A stretch of 6,303 nucleotides of DNA from an uncultured Acidimicrobiaceae bacterium (lineage in GTDB: Bacteria; Actinomycetota; Acidimicrobiia; Acidimicrobiales; UBA8592). This document shows positions 1-6,303 of the stretch, piece by piece (position 1 is the first letter of the stretch; each line of letters starts with the position of its first letter). The position numbers and the translations under genes are program-made. The stretch covers positions 1-6,303 of the forward strand of contig CAJWET010000098.1 in the NCBI GenBank assembly GCA_913031515.1. The letters are read 5' to 3'. The notes under the pieces are model-generated. The model searched no databases. It was not told where the DNA came from and saw only the letters and a list, made by a program, of their open reading frames with translations.

Positions 1-644
1 TCCCCAACTACCTCAGTTTCGAATCCACCTTCTAGGTCGGTTTCTGAACTGAAATCTATCGGCTCAGTAATCACGAAAGAAGCCTCAGGGAATTTGTTCG
101 TCTCTATAGCTTGTCTTTTAATCGCATTATTTCTCCCAGCATCATCAGTGATGAGCTCCGTCATATCGGCAATGACAAAGGGAGATGCCCCCTCAGTATT
201 TGTCTCTCCAGTCGATAAGATACGGGTTCCTTCAATTGTGAACTGTGCATTTATTCCTGGGGTCCGCCCCACGACAGTTTTTCCCCCAATACCGATGAGT
301 TCTTCATCTATCCGAAATCCAACAAATGACGAACCACATACTTCCGTTAAGCATGCATCGTCAAATACCCCAATGTCTGTATCCACGACCCATACACCGT
401 CTAGTGACACAACTTGAGATGTCCCTGCTTCAGTTAAGGCTTCCTGTCGAGCTTCTTGCGCAGCTTGGCTGTTTACGTCCGCTGGAGAGGTATCCCTAAA
501 AATAAAAAACCAAACAAGAGGAACGACAATACACGCCAACAATAAGCAGCGAGCAAACCACTTTGCTGCGGAGCTTTTTTTCTTAGATTTCTTTTCTTCT
601 TCCATCTGACTCTCTTCATTTGCCAGGTTTGCAAATCTTCTCAT
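1..644 (-). CDS. Membrane-anchored YceI-family protein (C-terminus cut by window edge)
   Basis: 214 codons are visible and the frame runs off the left edge. The N-terminus is a short cytoplasmic tail rich in Glu and Lys (residues 1-27), followed by one hydrophobic segment (about 29-49, CLLLACIVVPLVWFFIF at its core), so most of the protein should lie outside the membrane. The YceI domain starts near residue 83 (GVWVVDTD). It continues through SSFVGFRIDEELIGIG, VGRTPG, a VIADMTELITDDAGRNNAIK stretch (157-176) and KFPEASFVITEPI, which matches the family's usual 'R..alk....f...fP...F' block. YceI proteins are lipocalin-like and many bind isoprenoid lipids such as quinones; the ligand here is unknown. 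The chosen ATG has a GGAG 7 bases upstream; a second in-frame ATG at 605 is less likely. Two cysteines (98 and 103) just before the SSFVGF strand could form a disulfide. It lies 30 bp downstream of a membrane-protein gene, probably in the same operon. The family call is firm; the role is not. Confidence 0.88.
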   Translation of the reverse strand, partial: MRRFANLANEESQMEEEKKSKKKSSAAKWFARCLLLACIVVPLVWFFIFRDTSPADVNSQAAQEARQEALTEAGTSQVVSLDGVWVVDTDIGVFDDACLTEVCGSSFVGFRIDEELIGIGGKTVVGRTPGINAQFTIEGTRILSTGETNTEGASPFVIADMTELITDDAGRNNAIKRQAIETNKFPEASFVITEPIDFSSETDLEGGFETEVVG

Positions 645-651
645 GAAGCAT

Positions 652-655
652 CTCC
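652..655 (-). promoter_or_regulatory. Shine-Dalgarno for the YceI-family gene
   Basis: On the minus strand GGAG sits 7 bases before the ATG at 644, inside the 30-bp gap after the preceding gene. It favours this ATG over the in-frame ATG at 605. An out-of-frame ATG lies between the GGAG and the chosen start but is too close to the GGAG to be favoured. Confidence 0.6.
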
Positions 656-674
656 AGTCTGGTTTGATACAAAC

Positions 675-1520
675 TTAAATGTCCAGAAGGATTCTAGCTA
701 CGAGATCCATTCCGAAACCAGTTAGGATCGCTAGATACATAAGCCCTGTTGCTGCCATAACCGCAGAATACTGTCTTTCTCGAAGGGCTAGTTTAGTGAC
801 ATAGACCAAAATGATGGTAGCGATGACACACGCAACCCAGAACCAGCCAAGAAGGCCATTGTAATTATCATCGATTGTTCCATTGAGCACGGAGAGCATC
901 CCAGTTGGGATCAGAAGAAAGACTAGTTCTGGGACCCAAAGGACCCCAGTCCAATTTATAAGTGTGTGTATAGGGCGGCGTGAAAGCCCCGGTTGGACTA
1001 GATACCAATGCCCTAAAAGCATTGAATTAGATACTGCCCCGAGGAATGCTGCTCCGGTAAGAGTCCGACAAATAGCAAGCCATGTTGGTCCTCCAGCCTC
1101 GAAGGACCCTGCGATAAGGCCGATTGTTCCACATGCTGGAGCTAAAAGATCAAGAAAGGGAGGGAACTCTTTAGCTCTGGGTACTGCTTTTGGCTGGGGT
1201 TTTTCTAGCATTGTCGCTACGCGCTGAGCTCTTTTTTGAGTTATCTGCTTTTGTCCTGAAACTCCTGCGTTCTTTCTTTTTATGGATGCACCCATGCTGA
1301 TAAGCACAAAAATAATGAATAAGACTGTCGAGATTTCTCGCAACCATAGGGTATTTAGATTCAAACCAATGATGAGGCTTGTAGTTGCTATCGCAACGTA
1401 TATGATCCGAGTTGTCCATCCGTATCCGAGAGCGACTAAGCGCTGTCGCGTCGTTACCCAGAGAAATAGTAATCCACCTGAAGACCACTGAAGGAGGAAG
1501 GTCGAGGCCTCGAGTTTCAT
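675..1520 (-). CDS. Multi-pass membrane protein of unknown function, about 8 TM helices
   Basis: This 281-residue protein is not one I can assign to a named family. Hydrophobic segments at about 5-24, 38-54, 62-79, 122-138, 147-170, 187-207, 223-243 and 252-276 suggest eight membrane helices. A basic, Lys/Arg-rich loop (80-120, including KRKNAG and QKRAQR) separates three N-terminal helices from five C-terminal ones and is probably cytoplasmic by the positive-inside rule. The most distinctive stretch is SMLLGHWYLVQPGLSRRPIH (166-185), at the end of helix 5, with His171 and Trp172 next to the membrane; His, Trp and Pro in this setting could bind a cofactor or lipid, but this is a guess. The start ATG lies 9 bases after the stop of the peptidase gene, with AAGGG about 6 bases upstream overlapping that stop, so translation is probably coupled. 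The YceI gene follows after 30 bp. That it is a real membrane-protein gene is near certain; function is open. Confidence 0.85.
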   Translation of the reverse strand: MKLEASTFLLQWSSGGLLFLWVTTRQRLVALGYGWTTRIIYVAIATTSLIIGLNLNTLWLREISTVLFIIFVLISMGASIKRKNAGVSGQKQITQKRAQRVATMLEKPQPKAVPRAKEFPPFLDLLAPACGTIGLIAGSFEAGGPTWLAICRTLTGAAFLGAVSNSMLLGHWYLVQPGLSRRPIHTLINWTGVLWVPELVFLLIPTGMLSVLNGTIDDNYNGLLGWFWVACVIATIILVYVTKLALRERQYSAVMAATGLMYLAILTGFGMDLVARILLDI

Positions 1521-1529
1521 GGATAGCCC

Positions 1530-2633
1530 TTAGCTTAGAATGGCCAAATTATGATTCACGGTATTCAGTGAATTTGGTCCGTGTTCAGTTACTGCGACGA
1601 TATCTTCGAGTCTTGCACCCCACTCCCCTGGAATATATATTCCAGGTTCGATGCTAAATACGTTCCCAGAAGTAACCGGAGTTGTATTACCTTCAACAAT
1701 ATATGGGTCTTCGTGTGCTTCGACTCCTATTCCATGACCTGTCCGGTGGATAAAATATGGTCCGTACCCTTCCTCGCTTATGATGTTTCTCCCTATTCGA
1801 TCAATTTGTTCTGCAGGTGTACCGGGGTTTGCAGCTTTTACCTGCTCAGATTGTGCGTATTGTAGGATGTTGTACAGGTGGAGGAATTCTTCTGGAGGAT
1901 TTCCTGTCCAGACGCATCTAGTGATATCTGAGCAATACCCAACTCCATCTTCTCCGATCCATGTTCCACCAAAATCGCAGAGCACTATTTCATTCTTCTG
2001 GATTATTCTTGACCCAGGTTCATGATGTGGACTTGCAGCATTCTCCCCTGCGGCCACGATGGCAAAATTGATCCGGTGATGACCTTCTTCGAGAATCTGA
2101 TTTCCGAGTTCTTTTGAAACCTGACTTTCTGATTTCCCAATTAATTCAATCTCACCGTTTTGGAGCCGATCGGCAATTCTATCGACCGCGGATGCTGCCC
2201 TTTGAAGACGTTCGAGCTCATATGGAGATTTGATTGACCGTATAGGGCTAGTTATTGAATTTGCCCGATGAAGGTTGAGGTTGGGTATTTGGTTGAGGAG
2301 TTCGATTGTGAAGCGAGTCCATGTTGTATCCCCAATAGCCACTGACCTTGCTGCCCCTAGTTCATTTACCACCAGGTCAATGGGGTCCTCAGATTCTGTC
2401 CATGCGCGGATAGAAAAGATATCCGGATGCTCGGTTACTCTTGGTGCTTCTAACGCTGGAACGATCAATTTTGCTTGGCCCTCTTTGGGAACGACGAGCA
2501 TTGTAAGCCGCTCGAGAGCCATGGCTTCATAGCCGGTGAAGTAAGGAAGGTCAGCACCAACTGATAAGAGAAGAGCATCAACGCGACGCTCTTCCATTAC
2601 AGAGCGGGCGTTAGCTAAACGTTCGGCGAACAT
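1530..2633 (-). CDS. M24-family metallopeptidase (Xaa-Pro aminopeptidase/dipeptidase type)
   Basis: A cytosolic dinuclear-metal peptidase of 367 residues, close to the usual length of short Xaa-Pro peptidases (PepQ/YpdF-like). Residues 1-130 form the creatinase-type N-terminal domain (LLLSVGADLPYFTGYEA near 21-37). The pita-bread catalytic domain covers about 137-367. All five metal ligands can be placed: Asp220 (LCDFGG), Asp236 (CSDITR), His300 (HRTGHGIG), Glu329 (SIEPGIY) and Glu343 (RLEDI). The catalytic-site histidines are also present: His203 (SPHHEPG) and His307 (EAHEDP). Members cleave X-Pro bonds in peptides; whether this one prefers dipeptides or longer peptides cannot be told from sequence. 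The creatinase relatives lack this full ligand set, so an active peptidase is favoured. The start at 2633 fits the family N-terminus but has no clear Shine-Dalgarno. It lies 72 bp after lipB-lipA and 9 bp before the membrane-protein gene. Confidence 0.93.
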   Translation of the reverse strand: MFAERLANARSVMEERRVDALLLSVGADLPYFTGYEAMALERLTMLVVPKEGQAKLIVPALEAPRVTEHPDIFSIRAWTESEDPIDLVVNELGAARSVAIGDTTWTRFTIELLNQIPNLNLHRANSITSPIRSIKSPYELERLQRAASAVDRIADRLQNGEIELIGKSESQVSKELGNQILEEGHHRINFAIVAAGENAASPHHEPGSRIIQKNEIVLCDFGGTWIGEDGVGYCSDITRCVWTGNPPEEFLHLYNILQYAQSEQVKAANPGTPAEQIDRIGRNIISEEGYGPYFIHRTGHGIGVEAHEDPYIVEGNTTPVTSGNVFSIEPGIYIPGEWGARLEDIVAVTEHGPNSLNTVNHNLAILS

Positions 2634-2705
2634 AGTTTCAGGGTACGGTGTTTTTTTACTCTGGAAAACTACCCTCTTGTAATGTTGGGGATAGTTATCT
2701 GTATG

Positions 2706-4406
2706 TTATGTTGCGTGAACAGAAATTTCGGATTGTTTTGCGTGATAGCTGCTTCGGGTCAGTGGACTAGATTCGATATGGGTAATACCCATTGATTCTC
2801 CATGAATTTGTAGTTCCTTGAATTCTTCTGGAGTCCACCAACGTTGAACCGGAAGGTGGTTAGAGGTTGGTGAGAGGTATTGGCCGATAGTTACAATGTC
2901 AACACCAATTTGGCTTAAGTCTTTCAATAGGGTGAAAACTTCCTTCTTTGTTTCTCCAAGCCCGACCATGATCGATGTTTTCGTAGTTAATCCATGTTGT
3001 TTGGCGCGGCAAAGAACTGCGAGACTTCGTGCGTAGCTTGCGGACGGGCGAACATATCTTTGGAGACTGAGGACTGTTTCAACGTTGTGATTCAAAACAT
3101 CTGGCTCACTGGAAAATACTTTCTCTAAAGCGGAAGGGTCGCCCTTAAGGTCTGAGATTAAAATTTCGACCTTTGTGGAAGGGCTTGACTTACGGATCGC
3201 GTGAATGGTATCGGCTACCTGTTGAGCTCCACCATCGCTGAGATCATCTCGGGCGACCATTGTAACAACGGCATATTCTAATCCCATGGTATTAACTGCA
3301 TCCGCGACGCGTCTGGGTTCATCTGGATCGGCGGGCAATGGTTTTTGTGTATTGATTAGGCAGAAGCCGCATGCTCTCGTGCACCGGTCACCGAGAACCA
3401 TAAAAGTCGCTGTCCCGTCGTTCCAGCATTCGTAAATATTTGGGCATCCTGCTTCTTCGCAGACCGTTACGAGCTGGTTGTTACGCATTGTTTGTTTGAT
3501 TTTTCTGTACTCTGGACCAAAGTTTGCTTTCACTTTCATCCATTGAGGTTTTCGTTTTAGTGGTACTTGAGGAGCTGGCACTGATATTGCTAGATCAGGA
3601 TCATGTGCAGTTGCTCTGGCATGCATCGGACGGCTACCCGGCCCTTCTCCTCTCGTGAAAGCGCTTAAATCATTCAGTCGGACTTTCCAAGCTACGTCAG
3701 CACGATCCGAGTTCTTCCCCGCCCAGTTGGATATCGCTAAATCTGAAATTACGTCTGTTACATCCCGTAGGGATATTTTGAACCCTTCCTGTTCTAGGGA
3801 TGTCACTTTTTTCCCTTCTATCCCACATGGGACAATGACATCAAAATACGACATATCCGTATCGACGTTTATGGCGAATCCATGCATTGAACGCCCTCTT
3901 GACAGTCGGACCCCAATAGCTGCTACCTTTCTAGGGGATCGCCCTTGAGGGTCAATCCAGACGCCAGGGTATTGGGAAATTCGTCCACAGTTCGACAGGC
4001 CAAGTTCTTTCAACGCATCGATGATGAGTTGTTCAACCGAGGCGACATACGCTGCAGTATCAGCCATCCCCCCTCCCCGCTTTCCCGGAACAGTCAGAAT
4101 GGGGTACCCAACTAATTGTCCAGGGCCGTGATAGGTCACATCTCCGCCTCGCTTGACGCGAACAACCTCTGCCCCAATGGACTGTGGGTCAGTAAGAATA
4201 TTTGCTTCGTCGCCGTTTACCCCCAAGGTAAAAACGTGGGAATGCTCCATAAGAAGCAGGTAGTTGTCCTGCCCGTTTGTAAAGAGACTTTCTTGGACAG
4301 CGAGCGCGTCACGGTAATGTACATTACCAAGCCATCGGACATGTAGGGGTGGTACGGAAGCGTTGCTCAGGTTATTTTGCTTTTGGTGATCGATTAGAAT
4401 ACTCAA
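2706..4406 (-). CDS. lipB-lipA: LipB-LipA fusion: octanoyltransferase plus lipoyl synthase
   Basis: One uninterrupted 566-residue frame holds both enzymes that build protein-bound lipoate. The LipB half (about 22-225) transfers octanoyl from acyl carrier protein to a lysine of lipoyl domains (E2 subunits, GcvH). It shows RGGDVTYHGPGQ (86-97), the catalytic Lys160 in RKVAAIGVR, HGFAINV (175-181) and the acyl-accepting Cys194 in VPCGI; the 34-residue Lys-Cys spacing equals that known for E. coli and M. tuberculosis LipB. A linker of about 58 residues follows. The LipA half (about 284-566) is a radical-SAM enzyme that adds two sulfurs to the octanoyl chain. The auxiliary cluster ligands are Cys316, Cys321 and Cys327 (CEEAGCPNIYEC) plus a serine of RSSYHA (551-556); the radical-SAM cluster is Cys342, Cys346 and Cys349 (CTRACGFC). 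Both halves have near-normal length and no key residue is missing. The start is a TTG with a weak AGAG upstream; no ATG occurs before residue 53, which is already inside the LipB fold. Confidence 0.96.
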   Translation of the reverse strand: MSILIDHQKQNNLSNASVPPLHVRWLGNVHYRDALAVQESLFTNGQDNYLLLMEHSHVFTLGVNGDEANILTDPQSIGAEVVRVKRGGDVTYHGPGQLVGYPILTVPGKRGGGMADTAAYVASVEQLIIDALKELGLSNCGRISQYPGVWIDPQGRSPRKVAAIGVRLSRGRSMHGFAINVDTDMSYFDVIVPCGIEGKKVTSLEQEGFKISLRDVTDVISDLAISNWAGKNSDRADVAWKVRLNDLSAFTRGEGPGSRPMHARATAHDPDLAISVPAPQVPLKRKPQWMKVKANFGPEYRKIKQTMRNNQLVTVCEEAGCPNIYECWNDGTATFMVLGDRCTRACGFCLINTQKPLPADPDEPRRVADAVNTMGLEYAVVTMVARDDLSDGGAQQVADTIHAIRKSSPSTKVEILISDLKGDPSALEKVFSSEPDVLNHNVETVLSLQRYVRPSASYARSLAVLCRAKQHGLTTKTSIMVGLGETKKEVFTLLKDLSQIGVDIVTIGQYLSPTSNHLPVQRWWTPEEFKELQIHGESMGITHIESSPLTRSSYHAKQSEISVHAT

Positions 4407-4480
4407 TTGATCTCTTTGCGTTTTCGCGTGTTCGGCATTAAGTCTAATATCAAGGCTGTTGCCCTTTACAGAGGAGTCTA
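4407..4480. promoter_or_regulatory. Divergent promoter spacer between lipB-lipA and lemA
   Basis: This 74-bp spacer must carry, or closely border, the rightward promoter of lemA and any leftward promoter of lipB-lipA. For lemA a TAATAT at 4445-4450 is a fair -10 box, about 20 bases before the Shine-Dalgarno. A 17-base spacer would put the -35 at 4422-4427 (TTTCGC), which is poor, so the assignment is tentative. No convincing leftward promoter or operator palindrome is visible. Confidence 0.35.
4471..4476 (+). promoter_or_regulatory. Shine-Dalgarno for lemA
   Basis: GAGGAG lies 4 bases before the lemA ATG at 4481. It is the strongest ribosome binding site ahead of any gene in the window and fixes the lemA start. 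Confidence 0.75.
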
Positions 4481-5035
4481 ATGGCTGTTTGGATCGTACT
4501 TATTGTAGTATCTACCGTTTTATTGTCTATTGCTCTTCTCTACAACAAGCTAATTCGCTTACGCAATAAAACTGAGAATGCATGGGCAGCTATTGATGTT
4601 CAGCTTCATCGTCGATACGACCTTATACCAATGCTTGTGAAGGTAGTTCAGGGTTATGCAGAGTATGAGAAAGCAGCCTTCGTGGAGGTAACATCGGCTA
4701 GGACAGCTGCAGTCACAACTGAAGGAAGAGCCAAGCTTGCAAAATCGAACGACCATGTCACTTCTTGTTTGGAACGGGTCTTTGCTATCTCCGAGTCATA
4801 CCCTGATTTGAATGCAAATGAAAATTTCTTAAATCTGCAGGAAGAACTATCGGAGACGGAAAACCTTATTGCTTATGCTCGACAGTACTACAATGACATA
4901 GCCCTGAAATTCAATAACTTGCTGCAAACAGTACCTTATAACGTTTTCGCTGGGTCTTTTAACTTTTACGAACGTGAGTATTTTACAAATGATGAGATGC
5001 TTGGATCCCAGGAAGTAGAAAGAAAAGAACAATGA
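4481..5035 (+). CDS. lemA: LemA family protein
   Basis: A full-length LemA protein (184 residues, normal for the family). One N-terminal hydrophobic helix (about 3-20) anchors it, leaving the alpha-helical body on one side of the membrane. Family blocks are clear: YNKLIRLRNKTENAWAAIDV (21-40) and QLHRRYDLIPMLVKVVQGYA (41-60). Further on come ESYPDLNANENFLNLQEEL (105-123), LIAYARQYYND (129-139), and the closing TVPYNVFAGSFNF (150-162) before the F-rich tail. The biochemical function of LemA proteins is not established; they are widespread and often sit next to DUF2207 membrane proteins or membrane metalloproteases, which suggests a role in membrane-protein or envelope quality control (inference). 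Its stop codon overlaps the start of the following DUF2207 gene (ATGA), implying translational coupling. The start is set by GAGGAG 4 bases upstream. Nothing in it looks degraded. Confidence 0.95.
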   Translation: MAVWIVLIVVSTVLLSIALLYNKLIRLRNKTENAWAAIDVQLHRRYDLIPMLVKVVQGYAEYEKAAFVEVTSARTAAVTTEGRAKLAKSNDHVTSCLERVFAISESYPDLNANENFLNLQEELSETENLIAYARQYYNDIALKFNNLLQTVPYNVFAGSFNFYEREYFTNDEMLGSQEVERKEQ

Positions 5036-6303
5036 CTACATACACAGAGAAACGTAGAAGAAGATCATGGTCTGCGATTATCGGATTTGCTGTCTTTGTC
5101 GGCCTTATCGTCGGTTTTATTGCTTTCACAAAGCCTGTAGAGAAAATCGACAACTATTGGGCAGTCGCAGAAATTGGCACGGGAAGGACAGCGGTAATCA
5201 GTGAAGTCATAGATTACGATTTCGGATATGAAAGTAGGCGCGGTATCTACCGCGATGTTCCAGGGCTCTCCGAGGAAGAAATCATCAAAATTGAATCTCC
5301 GTCAGCTCCAGACCAATGGATTATTTATTGTGGATTTAAATGTAATAGCTACGAACTACAGATACGGATCGGGAACCCTGATAAAAAAATCTCTGGGAAT
5401 CATAGGTACGAAATTATCTACTCCCTTGATTCTCTTATCAATCTCCGTCACTCAACAATCAACTGGAACGCTGTAGGGACAGGGTGGAATCACCCAATAG
5501 ATAGGGTGCAGATTCAGCTCGTAGCCCCCTTCAACCTTGAAGACCCTAGCTGTAGCGTTGCAGGCATTTACGGCCCAAGTGATTGTGAAGTAGAACAGAT
5601 TGCGCCAGGCCACCTTCTTGCTCATACCGATGGGCTTGAAGCGTCCGAAGGAGTAAAGATCCAGGCGAAATTAGGTCAAGAAATTGGGACTACTCCTAGT
5701 TTTATCGCGCCTCCTAGTGCTCCACGGTCAGGTAGGGATTTGACGTTTATTCTTGTCGGTATTCTTGCTATAGCTGCAGTACTTATTGGTGGATTTGTGG
5801 CCGTGCGGGTACTTCGATTTTTGGGACGTGACAAAGTACGTTCTGGGAGTGCAGTTGATGCAGTATTTGCTGAAGGTGAAGGTGAGACTTTCCGAGCCGA
5901 TACAGGCAAACTTTCCGAACTAGTCACTTTAAGCTTTAGCCCACCAGACGGGATCAGCGCGCACCAAGGCGGCATCCTCTTGGAAGAGGCGGTAACCGAG
6001 GACCACAAGACTTCTTGGCTTCTCGAACGCGCGATAAGTGGTGAAATAGAACTAACCGAAGAAAACAACAACCGAATCTTGGTAGATAAATTTCCCCAAC
6101 GGAGTCCTGGGGTCCTCAGCACAATTTTTGAAGAAAGAAAAAATAAGTTTTTGAATATTGGTACACAAAAATCATTTAATATATTTTTAAAAAACAGAGA
6201 TTGGACAGGTAAAGAGAAATTTTTACAAAAATTTCAGGATATTTTATTAAAATATAAAAAAAAATTTATTCTAGCTTCTCTTCTTATAATTTTTGTGATA
6301 CTT
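5032..6303 (+). CDS. DUF2207 domain membrane protein (C-terminus cut by window edge)
   Basis: 424 codons are visible from the ATG that overlaps the lemA stop; the frame is still open at the right edge. After a basic tail (EKRRRRS) there is one hydrophobic helix (about 14-32), a signal anchor or signal peptide. The extracytoplasmic DUF2207 domain spans about 45-225. Its hallmarks are VISEVIDYDFG (55-65), RRGIYRDVPG (69-78), IRIGNPDKKISGNHRYEIIY (111-130), INWNAVGTGWNHPIDRVQIQ (143-162) and a Cys pair (174 and 185). A second helix lies at 237-260. The cytoplasmic part holds LSFSPPDGISAHQGGILLEE (300-319) and TSWLLERAISGEIEL (327-341), a stretch common to this family. A third helix begins at about 412. 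An extra pair, Cys100 and Cys104 (YCGFKC), lies before the IGNP motif. From about residue 364 the DNA becomes very AT-rich and the protein rich in Lys, Phe, Ile and Leu, though the frame stays open. Function is unknown; LemA is the coupled partner. Confidence 0.92.
   Translation, partial: MTTYTEKRRRRSWSAIIGFAVFVGLIVGFIAFTKPVEKIDNYWAVAEIGTGRTAVISEVIDYDFGYESRRGIYRDVPGLSEEEIIKIESPSAPDQWIIYCGFKCNSYELQIRIGNPDKKISGNHRYEIIYSLDSLINLRHSTINWNAVGTGWNHPIDRVQIQLVAPFNLEDPSCSVAGIYGPSDCEVEQIAPGHLLAHTDGLEASEGVKIQAKLGQEIGTTPSFIAPPSAPRSGRDLTFILVGILAIAAVLIGGFVAVRVLRFLGRDKVRSGSAVDAVFAEGEGETFRADTGKLSELVTLSFSPPDGISAHQGGILLEEAVTEDHKTSWLLERAISGEIELTEENNNRILVDKFPQRSPGVLSTIFEERKNKFLNIGTQKSFNIFLKNRDWTGKEKFLQKFQDILLKYKKKFILASLLIIFVIL

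Noticed and set aside
94..417. Plus-strand open frame opposite the YceI gene.
   Set aside because: Low-complexity Ser/Pro/Thr-rich translation with no family features; the opposite strand carries clear YceI motifs.
1171..1488. A second minus-strand frame overlapping the membrane-protein gene.
   Set aside because: It is an out-of-frame reading of the 281-residue membrane protein, with no hydrophobic pattern or recognisable motif.
2649..2660. T-run on the plus strand (A-run on the minus strand) upstream of the peptidase start as a possible promoter element.
   Set aside because: No -10/-35 pair at acceptable spacing could be found around it in the 72-bp gap.
2665..2694. Hairpin after lipB-lipA: CTATCCC and GGGTAG with a 13-base loop, followed by TTTT on the minus strand.
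   Set aside because: Only six pairs with a bulge, a large loop and a four-base T run; too weak to call a terminator.
3624..3654. Purine-rich GAGAGGAGAAGG (minus strand, 3654-3643) ahead of an in-frame ATG at 3626 in the linker, suggesting separate internal translation of LipA.
   Set aside because: The spacing to the ATG is about 16 bases, too long for a normal ribosome site, and the run also encodes the Arg-Gly-Glu-Gly linker residues. It could be a relic of a former lipA start, but the sequence does not show that.
5676..6122. Minus-strand open frame opposite the DUF2207 gene.
   Set aside because: Ser/Arg/Pro-rich translation typical of an antisense shadow; conserved DUF2207 motifs lie on the plus strand across the same span.

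Overview
This window reads as chromosomal DNA of a free-living bacterium with moderate GC (close to half over most of its length). The closest fit is an actinobacterial lineage, perhaps an uncultivated aquatic Acidimicrobiia-like group. This is an inference from three things: a membrane-anchored YceI protein of the type common in Actinobacteria, the lipB-then-lipA order, and the LemA/DUF2207 pair. No marker gene is present to settle it. There are no RNA genes, mobile elements, CRISPR arrays or clear terminators.

Left part, minus strand (about 4406 down to 1). Four genes run leftward. First comes a single long reading frame that fuses an octanoyltransferase (LipB) to a lipoyl synthase (LipA). 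Then, after 72 bp, an M24-family Xaa-Pro-type metallopeptidase with all its metal ligands. Nine bp later comes an unrecognised membrane protein with about eight predicted helices, and 30 bp after that a YceI-family protein with one N-terminal membrane anchor, cut by the left edge. The last three are packed tightly enough to be one transcript, and lipB-lipA may belong to it as well.

Right part, plus strand (4481 to the right edge). A 74-bp divergent spacer separates lipB-lipA from lemA. The lemA gene overlaps the next gene by ATGA. That gene is a DUF2207 membrane protein, cut by the right edge. LemA and DUF2207 proteins are frequent genomic partners, and here they appear translationally coupled.

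How the genes work together. LipB moves an octanoyl group from acyl carrier protein to the lipoyl domains of 2-oxoacid dehydrogenase E2 subunits or GcvH. LipA then inserts two sulfurs to make lipoyl groups. Having both active sites on one chain, with every catalytic and Fe-S-binding residue visible, is the most notable point in the window. The other striking signal is an abrupt fall in GC, from about 47% to about 18%, near position 6120 inside the DUF2207 frame, which stays open.
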